Assembly: GCF_018320785.1 (NCBI RefSeq) | Contig: NC_054879.1 | Location: forward strand, 45,746,698-45,810,697 | Reading direction: 5' to 3' | DNA: 64,000 nt | From: Cheilinus undulatus | Lineage: Eukaryota; Chordata; Actinopteri; Labriformes; Labridae | Shown here: positions 23,148-33,916 of the stretch, one piece after another | How positions within the stretch are numbered: the stretch's first letter is position 1 | Layout of the letters: the number at the start of each line of letters is the position of its first letter | The notes under the pieces: generated by a model | Seen by the model: the letters and a program-made list of their open reading frames with translations, nothing else | Database searches by the model: none | Told to the model about the DNA's origin: nothing | Translations under genes and position numbers: made by a program

Positions 23148-23218
23148 GCATTTTTAATATGTAAAATATCTCATTCTGCTGAATTGAAAATTTAATAAAC
23201 TGGCATTTAAAGGGTTAA

Positions 23219-24573
23219 AAACACATAAAATCATGACCGTGACCAAAAATTTGCGATGTCATGATCAGAGCTGGAAGTGAAAACAGAAAAAAAAAAAAAA
23301 AACTGTTTTTAAAAATAAAACAAATCATGAATTTTAGCATTTAAAGTAGGTGGAGAAAAAGTCCCCTACGGATATATGTGTGTAGGCGTTCATAAAGAAA
23401 TTAACTACAGTGTACATCAGCAGATATGGAAGAGAGAACAGCCATTATTTTGTGTTAAAATAAGATAAAAAGTTGAGTACAAATGTGTTTTTTTCCTGTC
23501 TGATTGATTAACCAAACTCTTCAAAATGTTTGAAATAAAGCAGCCAGATATGAGAGAAATTAAGCGACAGTTTAAAGCAGTGTTCAATATCCTGCTCTTA
23601 CCGCTGAGCTAATCAATTTGAATAAATGGGCGCTTTATTCCCATTATTAACAGCCAAGCGTCACTTTAGAAGCTAATTAATTCTAAAAATGATATTTCAT
23701 CATCAGTGCTGCGGTACGTATCCAGAAAGGCTCAGCTCCTCCCAGCCAGACCAAAGCTGCAGACTGCAAATCCCCCCCCACCCCCTTCCCTCCTCCCTTG
23801 TGCCTCTGCTCCCACCTCCCCAAATTGACTGGTCTTGCACAGTTGCAGCTGAACAAGAAAGGAATTGCTAGTGTCAAGACACAGTTTACAAATATGACAT
23901 CTCCTCTGCCATGGCTGGAAATATGAAATATTGATTTATGTGCAGTAAAAGGTCTTATAAAAATGATCACATACACATGAGGGATTAATGTGCGGAAGAT
24001 CAATAGAAATTTCATTCTTGACACTAGACTGTCACCTATGGTGAAATGCTAAAATAAAGAAATCAATATTATCTATGAAATGTCAAATTTATTATAATTA
24101 TGTGGATGAAAGCTGGCCAAGTGGCTCCCAGGGGGCCGAGAGGGATAGGGTACTGCTCTCCAGCATCCCTCATGTCCCTCCTGCTCGTGCTGCCAATTTT
24201 GAGAGCAATATTGGTGTAAAGGGTTTTCACCCGTTATGTATGGCCTTGTTGTAACAAATTCCTCCTGGAATATTTAACTGTGGAGAGACTGACAATGGAC
24301 AGAGCTGCAGTTCATAGCCTGGAGGTTGCGTGGTTAACAGCTGTTAGCTTTGGCACATATTGTATGACTCTGCCCTCTCGATTGAAACCTATTTGGCAGC
24401 TGCCGCTGACACGGACAAGTCACAGGCCACTAAAGTACGACATCTCAGCAGGCGTCTCCACTCAGAGATGACACATTCAGTCAGGCTGTGTATTGATCTG
24501 CAGGGTTGAATGTAGACGCTAATCATGCTGATTTGTTTGGTTTTGTGGATGCTCACTGTTTAGAAAAGACGAG
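23219..24573. other. single-copy intergenic stretch
   Basis: No transposon ends recognised. An A-run lies near 23287. A pyrimidine-rich patch at 23768-23820 yields overlapping ORFs on both strands (60 and 113 codons) with no recognisable protein. Confidence 0.4.
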
Positions 24574-24581
24574 GGCTGAAG

Positions 24582-25512
24582 CAGTGTTAATTTTGGCAGC
24601 TATTTTTAATTTTAGTCTTAGTTTTAGTCTTTAGATGAAATGCATTTTAGTTTTAGTCACATTTTAGTCATTTCTATCCCTTCTAGTTTTTGTCTAGTTT
24701 TAGTCCAAGCCAAGGTTATTATAGTTAACTAAAACCAACTAAATAACTAAAACAAAAATTCAAAAATCAATTTAGTTAACTGAAACTAAATAAATACTAA
24801 GCTTAATAAAAAAAAGAAAACTAACTTTAACTGTATAGTGCGCTTACAAAACTAAAATAAAATAGAAATGGAAACAAAATATCCTTAGTTTTAGTCTTTG
24901 ACACAACCAGACTGACTGGCACCTACATACAGGTCTGGGGAGGGTAAAATGTGTCCAAAAGAACCCTCCTAAAACTAATAAAAACAAAACTAAAACGAAG
25001 CATTTTTGAAAAAAAAAAACAAAAACTAAACTAAACAAACAAACCAGCAGTCAAAACTCATCAAAACGAAACTAAAACGAAGCATTTTTGCAAAATAAAA
25101 ACTAAAATAAACTGAAATTGAACACAGAAAGTAAAGACGAAATAAAAATAAAAACTACTAAAAAATCTAAAACTATTATGACATTGGTCTAAGCATTTAT
25201 TCTCTTGCCTAAATCTGGTACCAAATCATGGTAGTGTGTTCTCTGCCAAACCTGGGGTCCCTGCTTTCTACAGCTGAGAGGCAGAATAGATACAGATGCA
25301 TTGTTTTTGACAGATTTACCCACAGTGGAGAAATATAACAGATTTTAAATGCCCGACAAAAACTACATTACATTTTAGTCTAGTGTTAGTCATCTTGGCA
25401 AAAACTAAACTTACTTTTTGTCAGTTTTAGTCATCACAGACTTAGTTTTGTTAGTCTTAGTCTAGTTTTTGTCATGGAAAAAAGGCAGTCGACGAACATT
25501 TTTAGTCATAGT
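24582..25512 (-). mobile_element. C2: C-family element, one end lost, carrying nested element P
   Basis: It starts cagtgttaattttggcagct and runs to 'catttttagtcatagttt', where it abuts D7. The terminal 'taatcaacaaaattaacactg'-type end seen in C3 is missing. It is split by element P at 24711-25186. On either side the C sequence continues exactly as in uninterrupted C1. Confidence 0.72.
24711..25186. mobile_element. P: hAT-type MITE nested in C2 with 8-bp TSD
   Basis: The ends caaggttattatagtt and aactattatgacattg are inverted (3 mismatches in 16). Flanks are GTCCAAGC (24703-24710) and GTCTAAGC (25187-25194), 7 of 8 identical. The paralogous site in C1 (near 17190, inverse orientation) carries a single GCTTGGAC, giving an empty-site proof of the TSD. 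The interior is built from 'aactaaaactaaa' units without coding capacity. Confidence 0.85.
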
Positions 25513-26657
25513 TTCTTATGTTCCTCATCTTATATTACTTCCAGCAAACACAATCAATAAGTCATTCTATACCAGCGATACTCAATGCATGGCTCTTAAG
25601 CCACATGTGACTCTATTGTGATGATTTGTGGCTCTTTTTTTATCTTAATTTGAAATTTTATTCCTCTAGAAAGCCTTAAATAAAGGGAAACTTTGACCTC
25701 AGAAATTATCCATTGCAGGTCACATTAATAGTTTGTTTCTCACACTTATACAGTAGGCTTTAATTGTCAACTTTTAAATTTGTCTGTATATTTCCATTGC
25801 CCTTTTTGCAATTTTTGCCACTTTTAATCCATTTTTAATGCTTTCAGCCCACTTTTGGCACTTCTTTTTGCCACTTTTATCCAGCTTTTGACTCTGCTAT
25901 CCTGTTTTTTTGGCTATTTTTGCCACTTTTCACCCATTTAAGTTGCCTTTTGCCACTAAATGCCCCTTTTTTCCCAATTTTTGTCACTCTTTGCTGCTTT
26001 TGGCCCATTTTTTGTCATATTTTTGCAGCTTTTTGACAATTTTTGCCACTTGTAACTCATTTTTGTGTCATTTCTCACCCAAATTTTACTGTTTTCTCCC
26101 CCCTTTTTGTCACTTTTCACCCAGTTTCTGGCATTTTATGCCTCTTTTACCCCTTTTTGTCCCTTTTTGCTGTTTTTTTGTACATTCTGTCCCCTTTAAC
26201 TTGTTTTTTATCGCCACTTTAACCCATTTTTGCCACTTTTCACCACTTAGATTGTGGCTCTTGCAAAGGTATTTTTGGCTCTTTGGTTGAGCAGGGTTGA
26301 GTAACGTTGTTCTACACTATAACTTACACAATATTAGATTAAACAAGGGCTAAGGAATGTTTTAAAAATAACTTACTGTGCTAATTTTGATGGGTACTGC
26401 AAATCGGATATACATTTTTGTACATTTTTATATTGTTCTCATATTCAATAAGGAAAATGTACAAAAATGAAGAAAGTAGAATTTTTTGCAGACTATTCTA
26501 AAAAAATCACTTGAATGATTGCAAGATATGTAATGTTTGACATCTCTTTTTCAAAAAAAAAAAAGGCAAAAATTTCAGGTAAAAGAAATATTGCACCTTC
26601 TGCAATTTGAAAATTCCAACAGGCCATATTGTGATTTAATCTAATTTGCAATTTTGC
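25513..26657 (-). mobile_element. D7: D-family element interrupted by I3
   Basis: The left part, 'gttcctcatcttatattact' to 'caataagtcattctatac', matches D3 read in inverse. After I3 the D sequence resumes and proceeds through 'ttgcaccttctgcaatttga' to 'gatttaatctaatttgcaat'. The terminal TIR (ttgcccagcccta) is lost. The left TIR is also missing where C2 abuts. Confidence 0.65.
25573..26309 (+). mobile_element. I3: complete I-family hAT-type element
   Basis: The left end is cagcgatactcaatgcatgg and the right end ggttgagcagggttgagtaa then cgttg. Flanking octamers TTCTATAC (25565-25572) and TTCTACAC (26310-26317) are 7 of 8 identical. The interior has a 'cttaaataaagggaaacttt' segment and degenerate 'tttttgccacttttcaccca' units. 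It is 737 bp with no transposase. Confidence 0.85.
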
Positions 26658-26659
26658 GA

Positions 26660-28500
26660 AAAGGCAGGCCATAATCTACCAAAGTTATTAGACAATCATT
26701 TTAACAGAGAAGAATGCCGTTAAGGTCATTTGCTAAAAACAAACAGGGAAAGTTTGTTCCATTCTGAAATGACAAAAAGAAACTTCCAGAGCTCTCTTTG
26801 TGTTTTTCTCTCTCTTTTATTTGCTATTGCATTTAAACTAAGAGCTATTTGTGTTCATTCACTTGTTTTCCATGTCTAATTAATATCCTTTGAATGTGTG
26901 GGGATCAATTTATTTAATCAATGTTGGGTAGAGCCTCTGGCCTTCTAAAGGTCACTTAGATATGGAATGGGAAATCATCAGAGTCAAATCACAGAGGGGG
27001 CGAGCAGGTAATTTGAATGTGGCAGGCAAACTTTGCATGTATGATCACACATTTCTGAAAAACCACAGAAAATTATTTCCCTTTCTGTCTTCCCATTTCA
27101 TTCAATCGCCTTTTTTTCTTCCACCAGAGGCCCACTGTACACACTAGAGTGTGGCAGCTGTGTAATCCCTTTAACAACCAGCGGGGCTATTAAATGAACC
27201 GGCGGTGCAGCTGCAAATAGCCAATAAAGCCAGCACAATATCATCCCTATTAAACAGTAATCTCAGCAGGCTTAAGAAGTTCTCTGAAAAATGGGAGGAA
27301 AACCATAACAAAATGTAATCAAGCAAAACACGGGGATTTTCCTGCACAAAATAAGCCAAACAATTTTCACAGTGGCTTACATGAAAGGTGTTGAGCTATG
27401 GCGGCGGCGGCACTCGAAAGCCTCAGAGAACTTCTCAGCCCCTTCAGGTGACCACGGTTTGCCGCCTTATCACAAATACACACGACAAATAAAATGAGCC
27501 TGTCAATCGAAGCAATTTATCGCCACAGATATTAACAGAGAAAGGGGGAAACAGGGGAAAATAACAAATTGTGCAGTTACATTTTAAAAGTGACCAAATC
27601 GAATTCATAAGATCACAATTTGAGAGATAGAACCCAGTTTATTTTTCCTGCCTTTCACCGGCTTATGTGCTTCTGTCAGATGAAAGTGGAGCCGAGAGCC
27701 GGCTGTTGATGGAGCCTTTGAGCCTGGGAGAGGAGGCAAACGCAACCTCTTGAAGGGGTGCCGGGGACAGCGATAACCGGGGGAGGCCGCGGGAGCTCCC
27801 TCCACGCAGCCGGGGGAAGGTGTTCCAACTTATCAGAGTCCACACGTGGGGGATGATTACCCCTCGGCCGGGCCGATTACTGCTGCCTCTCCGGGTCAAA
27901 AGCAGCCCAGGATGAAAGAGAGAACTGAAGCCTCCTATCCTGCCTCCAATCATCCATTAGCACGCTAAGCGAGGGGCTTGTCTATTTCTCCACCCCCCCT
28001 CTCTCTCTGACACGCGCTTGTCAGTCCGGTGCATAAGAAGAAGAAGAGGGACATAATCACAGGCGGGACTCTTATTCACACTCATGTCATGGAGGAAGGC
28101 ATGGGGCCTGCTGTGGTAATTTATGGATCTGAGTATAAGCATTTTCTTGACATATTATTTATTCATTTGAGTTTGTTTAAGAAGAATCCTGTCATCTGCA
28201 GGCCGAGGCAAAGTGTGCAGCAGTGTTTACACTATTGATGTATGGTATATATGCTGATCCACCCGCATGAATAAGAATGTGAAAGAGGCAGAAAAAAATC
28301 ACAAAACAACAGACACATCAAACATGGACAACTGATTACAAACCGCACACATGCATGCACACACACCCACACACAAACACACACACACAGTATGCAGCAT
28401 TCTCATAAAGTAGAGAAAGCATTCAAATGTGCCTGTCTTTCTATATCCGCTCTGTATTTTTAAGAATTGTGCAGAGATTCTGTTGAGGGATGCTACTTTA
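26660..28500. other. single-copy stretch with a candidate conserved element
   Basis: 27140-27560 contains 'aaatagccaataaagccagc', 'aaatgtaatcaagcaaaaca' and similar balanced sequence with neither repeat ends nor a credible exon. 27660-28030 is G+C-richer and gives overlapping ORFs on both strands that I do not recognise. (CA)n lies at 28354-28390. Possible regulatory DNA, by inference. Confidence 0.35.
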
Positions 28501-29185
28501 TGTCATGATCCAGGTTTTGATTTATTATGTTTCTGAGTTTTCCTATGGTTATCCTTTTGTGTATTCTGTGATTTCTAGTTGACTTTGTATTTGGTTTAGT
28601 TCTTAGATGTTATCTGTAGCCCTTGTGTTTCCTTTGTTCAGCTTTTCATGTTTTATATAGTCTTTGTGTTTCCGTGTATTTTGGGCTTTTTGTTATTTTC
28701 CATGTGTCTAGTTTTTTATTGTATTAAGTAATTCCCTGTGTTCCATGTTTAGTTTTACATCCCTTGTGTTTCATGTGTAGTACTCCATGTATTTCATGTC
28801 TAGTTTATTTCCCTGTTTCATGTTCAGTTTTTGCTCCTTGTGTTATGTTTAGTTATTCCCTGTTTCATGTTAAGTTTCCCTGTGCTTCTTGTTTTGTTTC
28901 ATGTTTTAGTTTTACTCCCTGTGTTTGAGTTTCCCTCCTTGGTTCTTTGTATCCTCCTGTGTTTTCAGTATTTCTGTAGTTTAGCTTCTTGTGTCCAGTT
29001 TTCAGTCCTTGTGTGCTTCTTGTGTTAGGTTCCGTGTTTCCTGTTTTATTTTGTAGTTGCCTTCCCTTGTGTGTGATTCCAGTTTTGCTTCCTGCCTGAG
29101 TTTCCCTCCACCTTGATTATCCTTCACCAGTTTCACCTGTGTCTGATTGTCCACACCTGTCCGCCATTGTTAATCACTCCCTGTG

Positions 29186-29193
29186 TATATAAG
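29186..29193 (+). promoter_or_regulatory. TATA box of the solo LTR
   Basis: TATATAAG follows 'cactccctgtg' and precedes 'ctctgtctccccctgtgtct', the usual U3/R arrangement in an LTR. Functional status untested. Confidence 0.55.
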
Positions 29194-29349
29194 CTCTGTC
29201 TCCCCCTGTGTCTGTGTCGGTTTATTGCTTATGTCTTCCCCGTGCTTGTTACTCCTCGTGCTTCCTCGTGCTCCCAGTGGATTTTGTTTTGTTTCTTTGA
29301 TTTTGATTCCGGTGTTTAAGTTGTAAGTAGTTCTTTTGTTTGTTTGTTA

Positions 29350-29355
29350 ATTAAA
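29350..29355 (+). promoter_or_regulatory. polyadenylation signal of the solo LTR
   Basis: ATTAAA is about 65 bases before the LTR end and downstream of the TATA box, as expected for R/U5. Confidence 0.4.
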
Positions 29356-29671
29356 TCCTTTTGTTTTATCTGCATTTGGGTCCTCCCTTTTGAGTTTTTT
29401 CCCTGAACCTCGTGACACTTTAACTGTAATTGCTGTAAAAACCTAACACATCCGGGGCTGCTGGTGTCCCAATATGTTTTTGTTTGTTAATTGATTAAAA
29501 AATTAATCAAGTTAATCACATCACTATGCTGTGATTAATCATGATTAATCTCTATCCAGTATCTCTCAGTCCTATATATATCCATGATCTTGAGTTTTTA
29601 TTTAGGCAGTTCTTACTGGTTTTGGCTTTTACCCTCTTGATGCTTGTATATAGGGAAATGTTATACATATA

Positions 29672-30203
29672 CAGTGCTTAACAAATTTATTAGACCACCT
29701 GTCATATTTGTCTCAAGGACCATCCAGCATCATGAAGTGCTTTAATGTGAACTCTTTCATTTTCAGTGAGCTCTCCACGTTTAACTATTTTGAACAGGAA
29801 TGAGGAATTTCAAACTGAATTCACCCAAATTTGAGCTGGCTCACTGGCCTTCTCTGAGAAGTCAGAAATGAATCAAGCATAACATTCAAGCACTAAAACT
29901 CATTTTTCTCTTAAGAAATGCAAGTAAATAACTATAATTTGATATGTTAATCAAGAAATAATAATGTGCTTTACTATTTCTTTTAGTTTTTTGTAAATCA
30001 GTAAAATTAAAAATTCATGGATAACAATAATAATTCTATTTTAGCATTAAAAATATGATTTGGGTTAAAGAGCTTCTACATATTGGTGTATTAACCATTG
30101 CAGAAACATCAAAAATGATTTTGGTAATTACCAACGCCGTCAATTTAGGGCAGCTGTGGCATAAACCTTACTTTGGGTGGTGGTCTAATAAATTTGTTAA
30201 GCA

Positions 30204-30206
<3 letters not shown>
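29672..30206 (+). mobile_element. MITE-A copy 3
   Basis: The same 28-bp TIRs as copy 1, beginning CAGTGCTTAACAAATTTATT, with TA at 29670-29671 and 30207-30208. It is 535 bp. It is inserted at a TA inside the (TA)n-containing part of hAT-B2; B1 shows the same locus without the MITE. Confidence 0.92.

Positions 30207-30281
<75 letters not shown>
30207..30281. repeat. (TA)n microsatellite at the MITE-A3 border
   Basis: About 37 uninterrupted TA units directly following the MITE right end. The equivalent patch in B1 is much shorter and includes TATC units, so this run expanded after or around the insertion. Confidence 0.95.
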
Positions 30282-30284
<3 letters not shown>

Positions 30285-30387
30285 CATGTATATACGTTTT
30301 TATACACACATAATGATTAATCAAGTAATTGATCGTTAACATTATAGATGCTCGAGTTGGCAGGTTTCTTCCAAACGCCCATCCCTA

Positions 30388-30600
30388 CTTTGGATTTTTA
30401 GTTCTAATAATGTCTCATGTTGTCTCAGTAATAATGTTGTTTGGGTTTTGTTCTTGTTTAGGTTCTCTTACCTTGAGTGTTCTCTTGTGTTATTGTTTTG
30501 CTGTCTTTATTTCTTGTTCAGTTCTGTTGCTATGTTTTTACGCATGTCAAAGCCCTTCGTAAACCCTTGTTTTAAAAGTGTTATATAAATAAAAGTTATT
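30388..30600 (+). repeat. J copy 2
   Basis: Starts ctttggatttttagttctaa and follows J copy 1 base for base with few changes. It ends 'gtgttatataaataaaagtt' plus an 'attatcattatta' tail, a typical retroelement 3' end. Confidence 0.6.
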
Positions 30601-30619
30601 ATCATTATTATAACTGACA

Positions 30620-30792
30620 TAGGTCTGTTGGTCCAGCCTAAAACTCCTCTGATTTTTTAGTACTGTATATATGGCCAAATTTTACAGTCAATATATGCTG
30701 AAATTCAGTAAAAATATTGGGAAAAATATCTACAGAAATTTTGATATCTGTCGATACCGTTATCAGGCCAATAATAATATCGTGCATCCCTA
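30620..30792. mobile_element. right-end fragment of a hAT-like element ('gtgcatcccta' type)
   Basis: Ends 'gataccgttatcaggccaat', then 'aataatatcgtgcatcccta'. This is the inverse of the common fish hAT end tagggatgcacgatat. The left end was not found. Confidence 0.5.
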
Positions 30793-30984
30793 CTGGAGAG
30801 GGTTAACCTCTGGGTACCATTTGTTATCCTATTTTTTAAAATAACTTTTACCAAATAAATTTAAACTCAAAAAGTTCAATTCCGGATTCTTCATTAGCCA
30901 GTTAAAAAACTGCAGCTTAAAAAAGCATGTGCACAGCATGCATGCGATGGACCCTCACATACTTCTTCCATCCCTAGTAGTGAT

Positions 30985-31730
30985 ACCGGAAGCCTCTCCT
31001 CTGTGCAAAACACACGGGATTTGCAAGAAAGCACCTGAAAGACTGTCAGACTTTGAGAAAGAGGGTTCTCTGGTCTGATGGAACCAAGATTGAGCTGTTT
31101 GGCCTCACTTCTACATGTTTTGTCTGGAGGAATGAAGCATGGTGGTGGCAGCATCATGCTGTGGGGGTGTTTTTTCCCAGCAGGGACTGGGAGACTGGTG
31201 AGGGTTGAGGGAAAGCTGAATGGAACGAAGAACAGAGATATCCTCAATGAAAACCTGTTCCACAGAGCTGAGGACCTCAGACTGGGTTGAAGGTTCACCT
31301 TTCAACATGACAGACATCTGTAGCACACAGTCAAGACGATACAGGAGCGGCTCAGGGACGACCCTGAATGATCTAGAGTGGCCCAGTTACTGACTTGAAC
31401 CTTACTAAACATCTCTGGAGAGACCTGAAAATGCATGTCCACCAGCGGCACCCATCCAACCTGAGTGAGCGTGAGAGGACTAGCAAAGGACAATGGCAGA
31501 AAATCTCCCACTGAGGTGTGCAGAGCTACTGGAGTCATATTCAAAAAGACTCAAAGCTGTAATTGCTGCAGAGGTGCTCCAACTAAGTACTAAGTAAAGG
31601 GTCTGAATACTAACGCCAGTGTGATATCCCATTTTTCTATTCTCTAGAAGTTTGTAAAAATGTCCAAAATTCTGTTTTCACTCTCTATGATAGGGTACTG
31701 AGTGCAGATTAATGAGAGAATAATGAACTG
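30985..31730 (+). mobile_element. Tc1-like transposase remnant T1
   Basis: Conceptual translation in shifting frames gives, in order, [52 protein letters not shown] and TDLNLTKHLWRDLK, the C-terminal two thirds of a Tc1 family DD34E transposase. The first and second catalytic Asp positions are recognisable. The third catalytic residue (Glu in the usual NPIEHLW) is Lys here, and stops and frameshifts are present, so it is dead. The 3' untranslated part ('gggtctgaatacta' onward) is also recognisable. Confidence 0.85.
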
Positions 31731-32654
31731 TACTGTAACTCAACATTTTCTAGTGAATTTTTGTCTCCATCTAATCCTTTTATCTGTATTGAAAACATAC
31801 TGAAGACTGTAATCCTCAGTCTGGACTACCCCCCTAAGTATGCGAGACAGTCAGAGTATCTACATTTAATGCTGTACTCTGTATGCATTCCCCAGCTACT
31901 GACATGTTATGGATGGACGATGGGCTGGTGTAGCACAGCTGACCAGACTCACCTCTCACTATAGCAGCCCAACCCTTCAGATTAAGGTCAGTGCTTCAGT
32001 CGGCTACCCCTCACTCTCCTTTCTTTAATACCAGAGAGGGACAAGGGAAAACTAAGAGCTGATTGCTGGTGGCATCTCTAAAGAACAGAGTGTAAAAATC
32101 TGTCCTCCTATGCTTCCATGCACAGGTCAGTGTAGGGGTCTTTACAATGCAATGCCTTGTTGGGAAACCTCAATCGTGTAATTTCACTGACCAATCTGCT
32201 TGGGGATGTGGAGAGCTAGACCCCAGGGGAGCAGGTTGGGCTGACTGAGTTTGGGATGGATGCATATGAAAGCTGTGCCGTTTCTCCCACAGGTAGGCCA
32301 ATAGGAGGCCTGCAGGTCAGTCCTAAGGAGGAAGAGCGAATGCTGCCATTTACAGGCTGGAGTCACGCAGAGAAGGAGCTGCCACACACAGACACTGCCT
32401 CGGCAAATGCTCAGGGTAAATTTGTCAGACTGTGTAGGCAAGGAATCTACAATGTGTACAGAAACCAAGAACATGTACACCTGTACCTGATCCAAGATTT
32501 TACACTTCCACACTAGTATGACTTAAGAATGTGATCTGATGGCTGCCACTTTGTTTTCCAGCTGCAACATCCTGATAAGTACAATTATACTAATAATTAC
32601 AAGTTACTTGTAGTGTTAGTTATTCTAAAAAGACTTTTTAAATAAATGTGAACC
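31731..32654. other. sequence between two Tc1 remnants, no gene recognised
   Basis: ORFs of 86 codons (plus) and 109 codons (minus) overlap at 32184-32516. The plus-strand ORF follows a 'tttctcccacag' that could mimic a splice acceptor. The product is not one I recognise, so I do not call an exon. Confidence 0.3.
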
Positions 32655-33185
32655 TGTTGGTAGGGGGGTCTGGCTGGGCTGCTGCTCCTGTATCGTCTTG
32701 ACTGTGTGCTTCAGATACCTGTCATGTTGAAAGGTGACCCTTCAACCCAGTCTGAGGTCCTCAGCTCTGTGGAACAGGTTTTCATTGAGAATGTCTCTGT
32801 TCTTTGTTCCATTCAGCTTTCCCTCAACCCTCACCAGTCTCCCAGTCCTTGCTGATGAAAAACACCCCCACAGCATGATGCTGCCACCACCACGCTTCAC
32901 TGCTGGGATGGTACCGAGTGGGAGATGAGTTAGAATTGAGGCCAAACAGTTCAATCTTGGTTTATTCAACCAGAGAATCTTACTTCACATAGTCCTAGGT
33001 ATTTTTGCACCTTCTGCAATTTGAAAATTGCAGCAGGCAGTATTACAATTTAATCTAATTTGCAATTAATTGCCCAGCCCTAATCTCCACACAGGATCTC
33101 TGTAGCTCAGTCAGAGTGACCATCAGATTCTAGTGACCTCTCTTACTGAGACTTTTCTCCCTCGATTGCTCCGTTTCAAAAATCC
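32655..33185 (-). mobile_element. Tc1-like transposase remnant T2 (inverse of T1)
   Basis: On the minus strand it encodes [20 protein letters not shown] and [19 protein letters not shown]. Upstream, beyond a D fragment, is an N-terminal segment with 'NLMVTLTELQRS', part of the DNA-binding half of Tc1 transposases. It is closely similar to T1 in the shared part but lies in the opposite orientation. Stops and the intruding D fragment make it non-functional. Confidence 0.82.
32996..33082 (-). mobile_element. D-family end fragment inside T2
   Basis: 'ttgcaccttctgcaatttga' through 'ttgcaattaattgcccagcc' and the final 'cta' are the D right end read in inverse. The Tc1 coding sequence is recognisable on both sides. 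Confidence 0.75.
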
Positions 33186-33196
33186 TGTGTCCAAGT

Positions 33197-33307
33197 TGTC
33201 ATGATGGGGCGCTGAGAATAAAGATTAAAAAAAGGATTTTAATGACTGTATCATCAGGCTGCAACATAAAAGTGAAAAAGTGAAGGAGGTACTTTTTGAA
33301 TGCACTG
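33197..33307 (+). mobile_element. Tc1-like 3' end fragment T3
   Basis: 'catgatggggcgctgagaat' to 'gtgaaaaagtgaaggaggta', then 'ctttttgaatgcactg', is the 3' terminal inverted repeat region of a fish Tc1 element, followed by TA (33308-33309). It faces the opposite way to T2, so it is from another copy or a rearrangement. Confidence 0.7.
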
Positions 33308-33309
33308 TA

Positions 33310-33908
33310 TGGTTTGAATAATTACCTCACATCTTTACTTTTTCTTGCTTGCAAGCTGCAGACTACAAGCTGATAAGTTAAGTTGTACATTATAGCAGAG
33401 ATGAAGTAATGGAGCAGCATCATCAGGTCAAGGTTTGCCCAATAATATACTGTCAGTGATGACTAGTCTGCATGATCTGCTGAGAATCTGAAATTATGTA
33501 AGGAATCATTTAAGTAAGAGTTCCTGTGACAAGGGTTGAAAGGTAGATGACAGAATGATTAAAGTAGGAGGCTGGGATTCTGTATGATGAAGGTGATACC
33601 ATTCCAGTGTAAAGCCTCATTAAAAGGGCGACATGGTGGGTTCAATCAGATAAATCCTGGTATGACTGGTACATTCTGATCAGCCACTCAAGGTGACCAT
33701 CCTCATCCCATGATGCATTTCTTTACTGAAAGAATGAAATCTTTAGAGCTGAAACTGAACCTATTATCAGTCATTTATTGAATCGCTGAGAATAACCTAC
33801 ATGTCAAGGACTAAGGTAGGATGAGGTTTGATCCCAGTGTCTCCTGGAACAGAGACTGAGCGACTGTTTCCTACGCTAAAAAGGCACTGGCATGTTAAAC
33901 AGACTAAA
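33310..33908. other. single-copy stretch, nothing recognised
   Basis: No repeat ends, RNA gene or long ORF seen. Confidence 0.4.
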
Positions 33909-33916
33909 AACTGAGG

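Larger units (their letters stand above)
20757..23214. mobile_element. G3: piggyBac-like element enlarged by nested insertions
   Basis: TTAA flanks both sides (20753-20756, 23215-23218). The left end is CCCTTAAATGCATGACC and the right end CTGGCATTTAAAGGG; these are inverted to one another for about a dozen bases. Inside, 'gtggggtcaaaaatgacccc' occurs near 20800 and its inverse-like 'ggggtcatttttgacccc' near 22100. Two H-family copies (H3, H2) lie within. No transposase found. Confidence 0.65.
28501..29417 (+). mobile_element. solo LTR of a retrotransposon (probably Ty3/Gypsy-type)
   Basis: The sequence begins TGTCATGATCC and ends CCTCGTGACA, so it has the canonical TG...CA ends inside a short TGTCA/TGACA inverted repeat. 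CTTTA lies immediately before (28496-28500) and immediately after (29418-29422), an exact 5-bp TSD. The interior has a TATA box near the right third, an ATTAAA signal, and 'ctgcatttgggtcctccctt' near the end, which I recall from fish Gypsy-type LTRs. No internal coding region or second LTR is adjacent, so the provirus was lost by LTR-LTR recombination (inferred). Confidence 0.85.
29649..30387 (+). mobile_element. B2: left-truncated hAT-B copy carrying MITE-A3
   Basis: It matches B1 from 'atatagggaaatgttataca' to the right end ccaaacgcccatcccta at 30387, followed as in B1 by CTTTGGAT and J sequence. The left TIR is absent. MITE-A3 interrupts it within the TA-rich patch. Confidence 0.78.

Noticed and set aside
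30894..31298. 134-codon minus-strand ORF
   Set aside because: It is antisense to the Tc1 transposase remnant T1.
32256..32516. Possible exon after a 'tttctcccacag' acceptor-like sequence
   Set aside because: The protein is unrecognised, a longer opposing ORF covers it, and no neighbouring exon or matching donor context was found.
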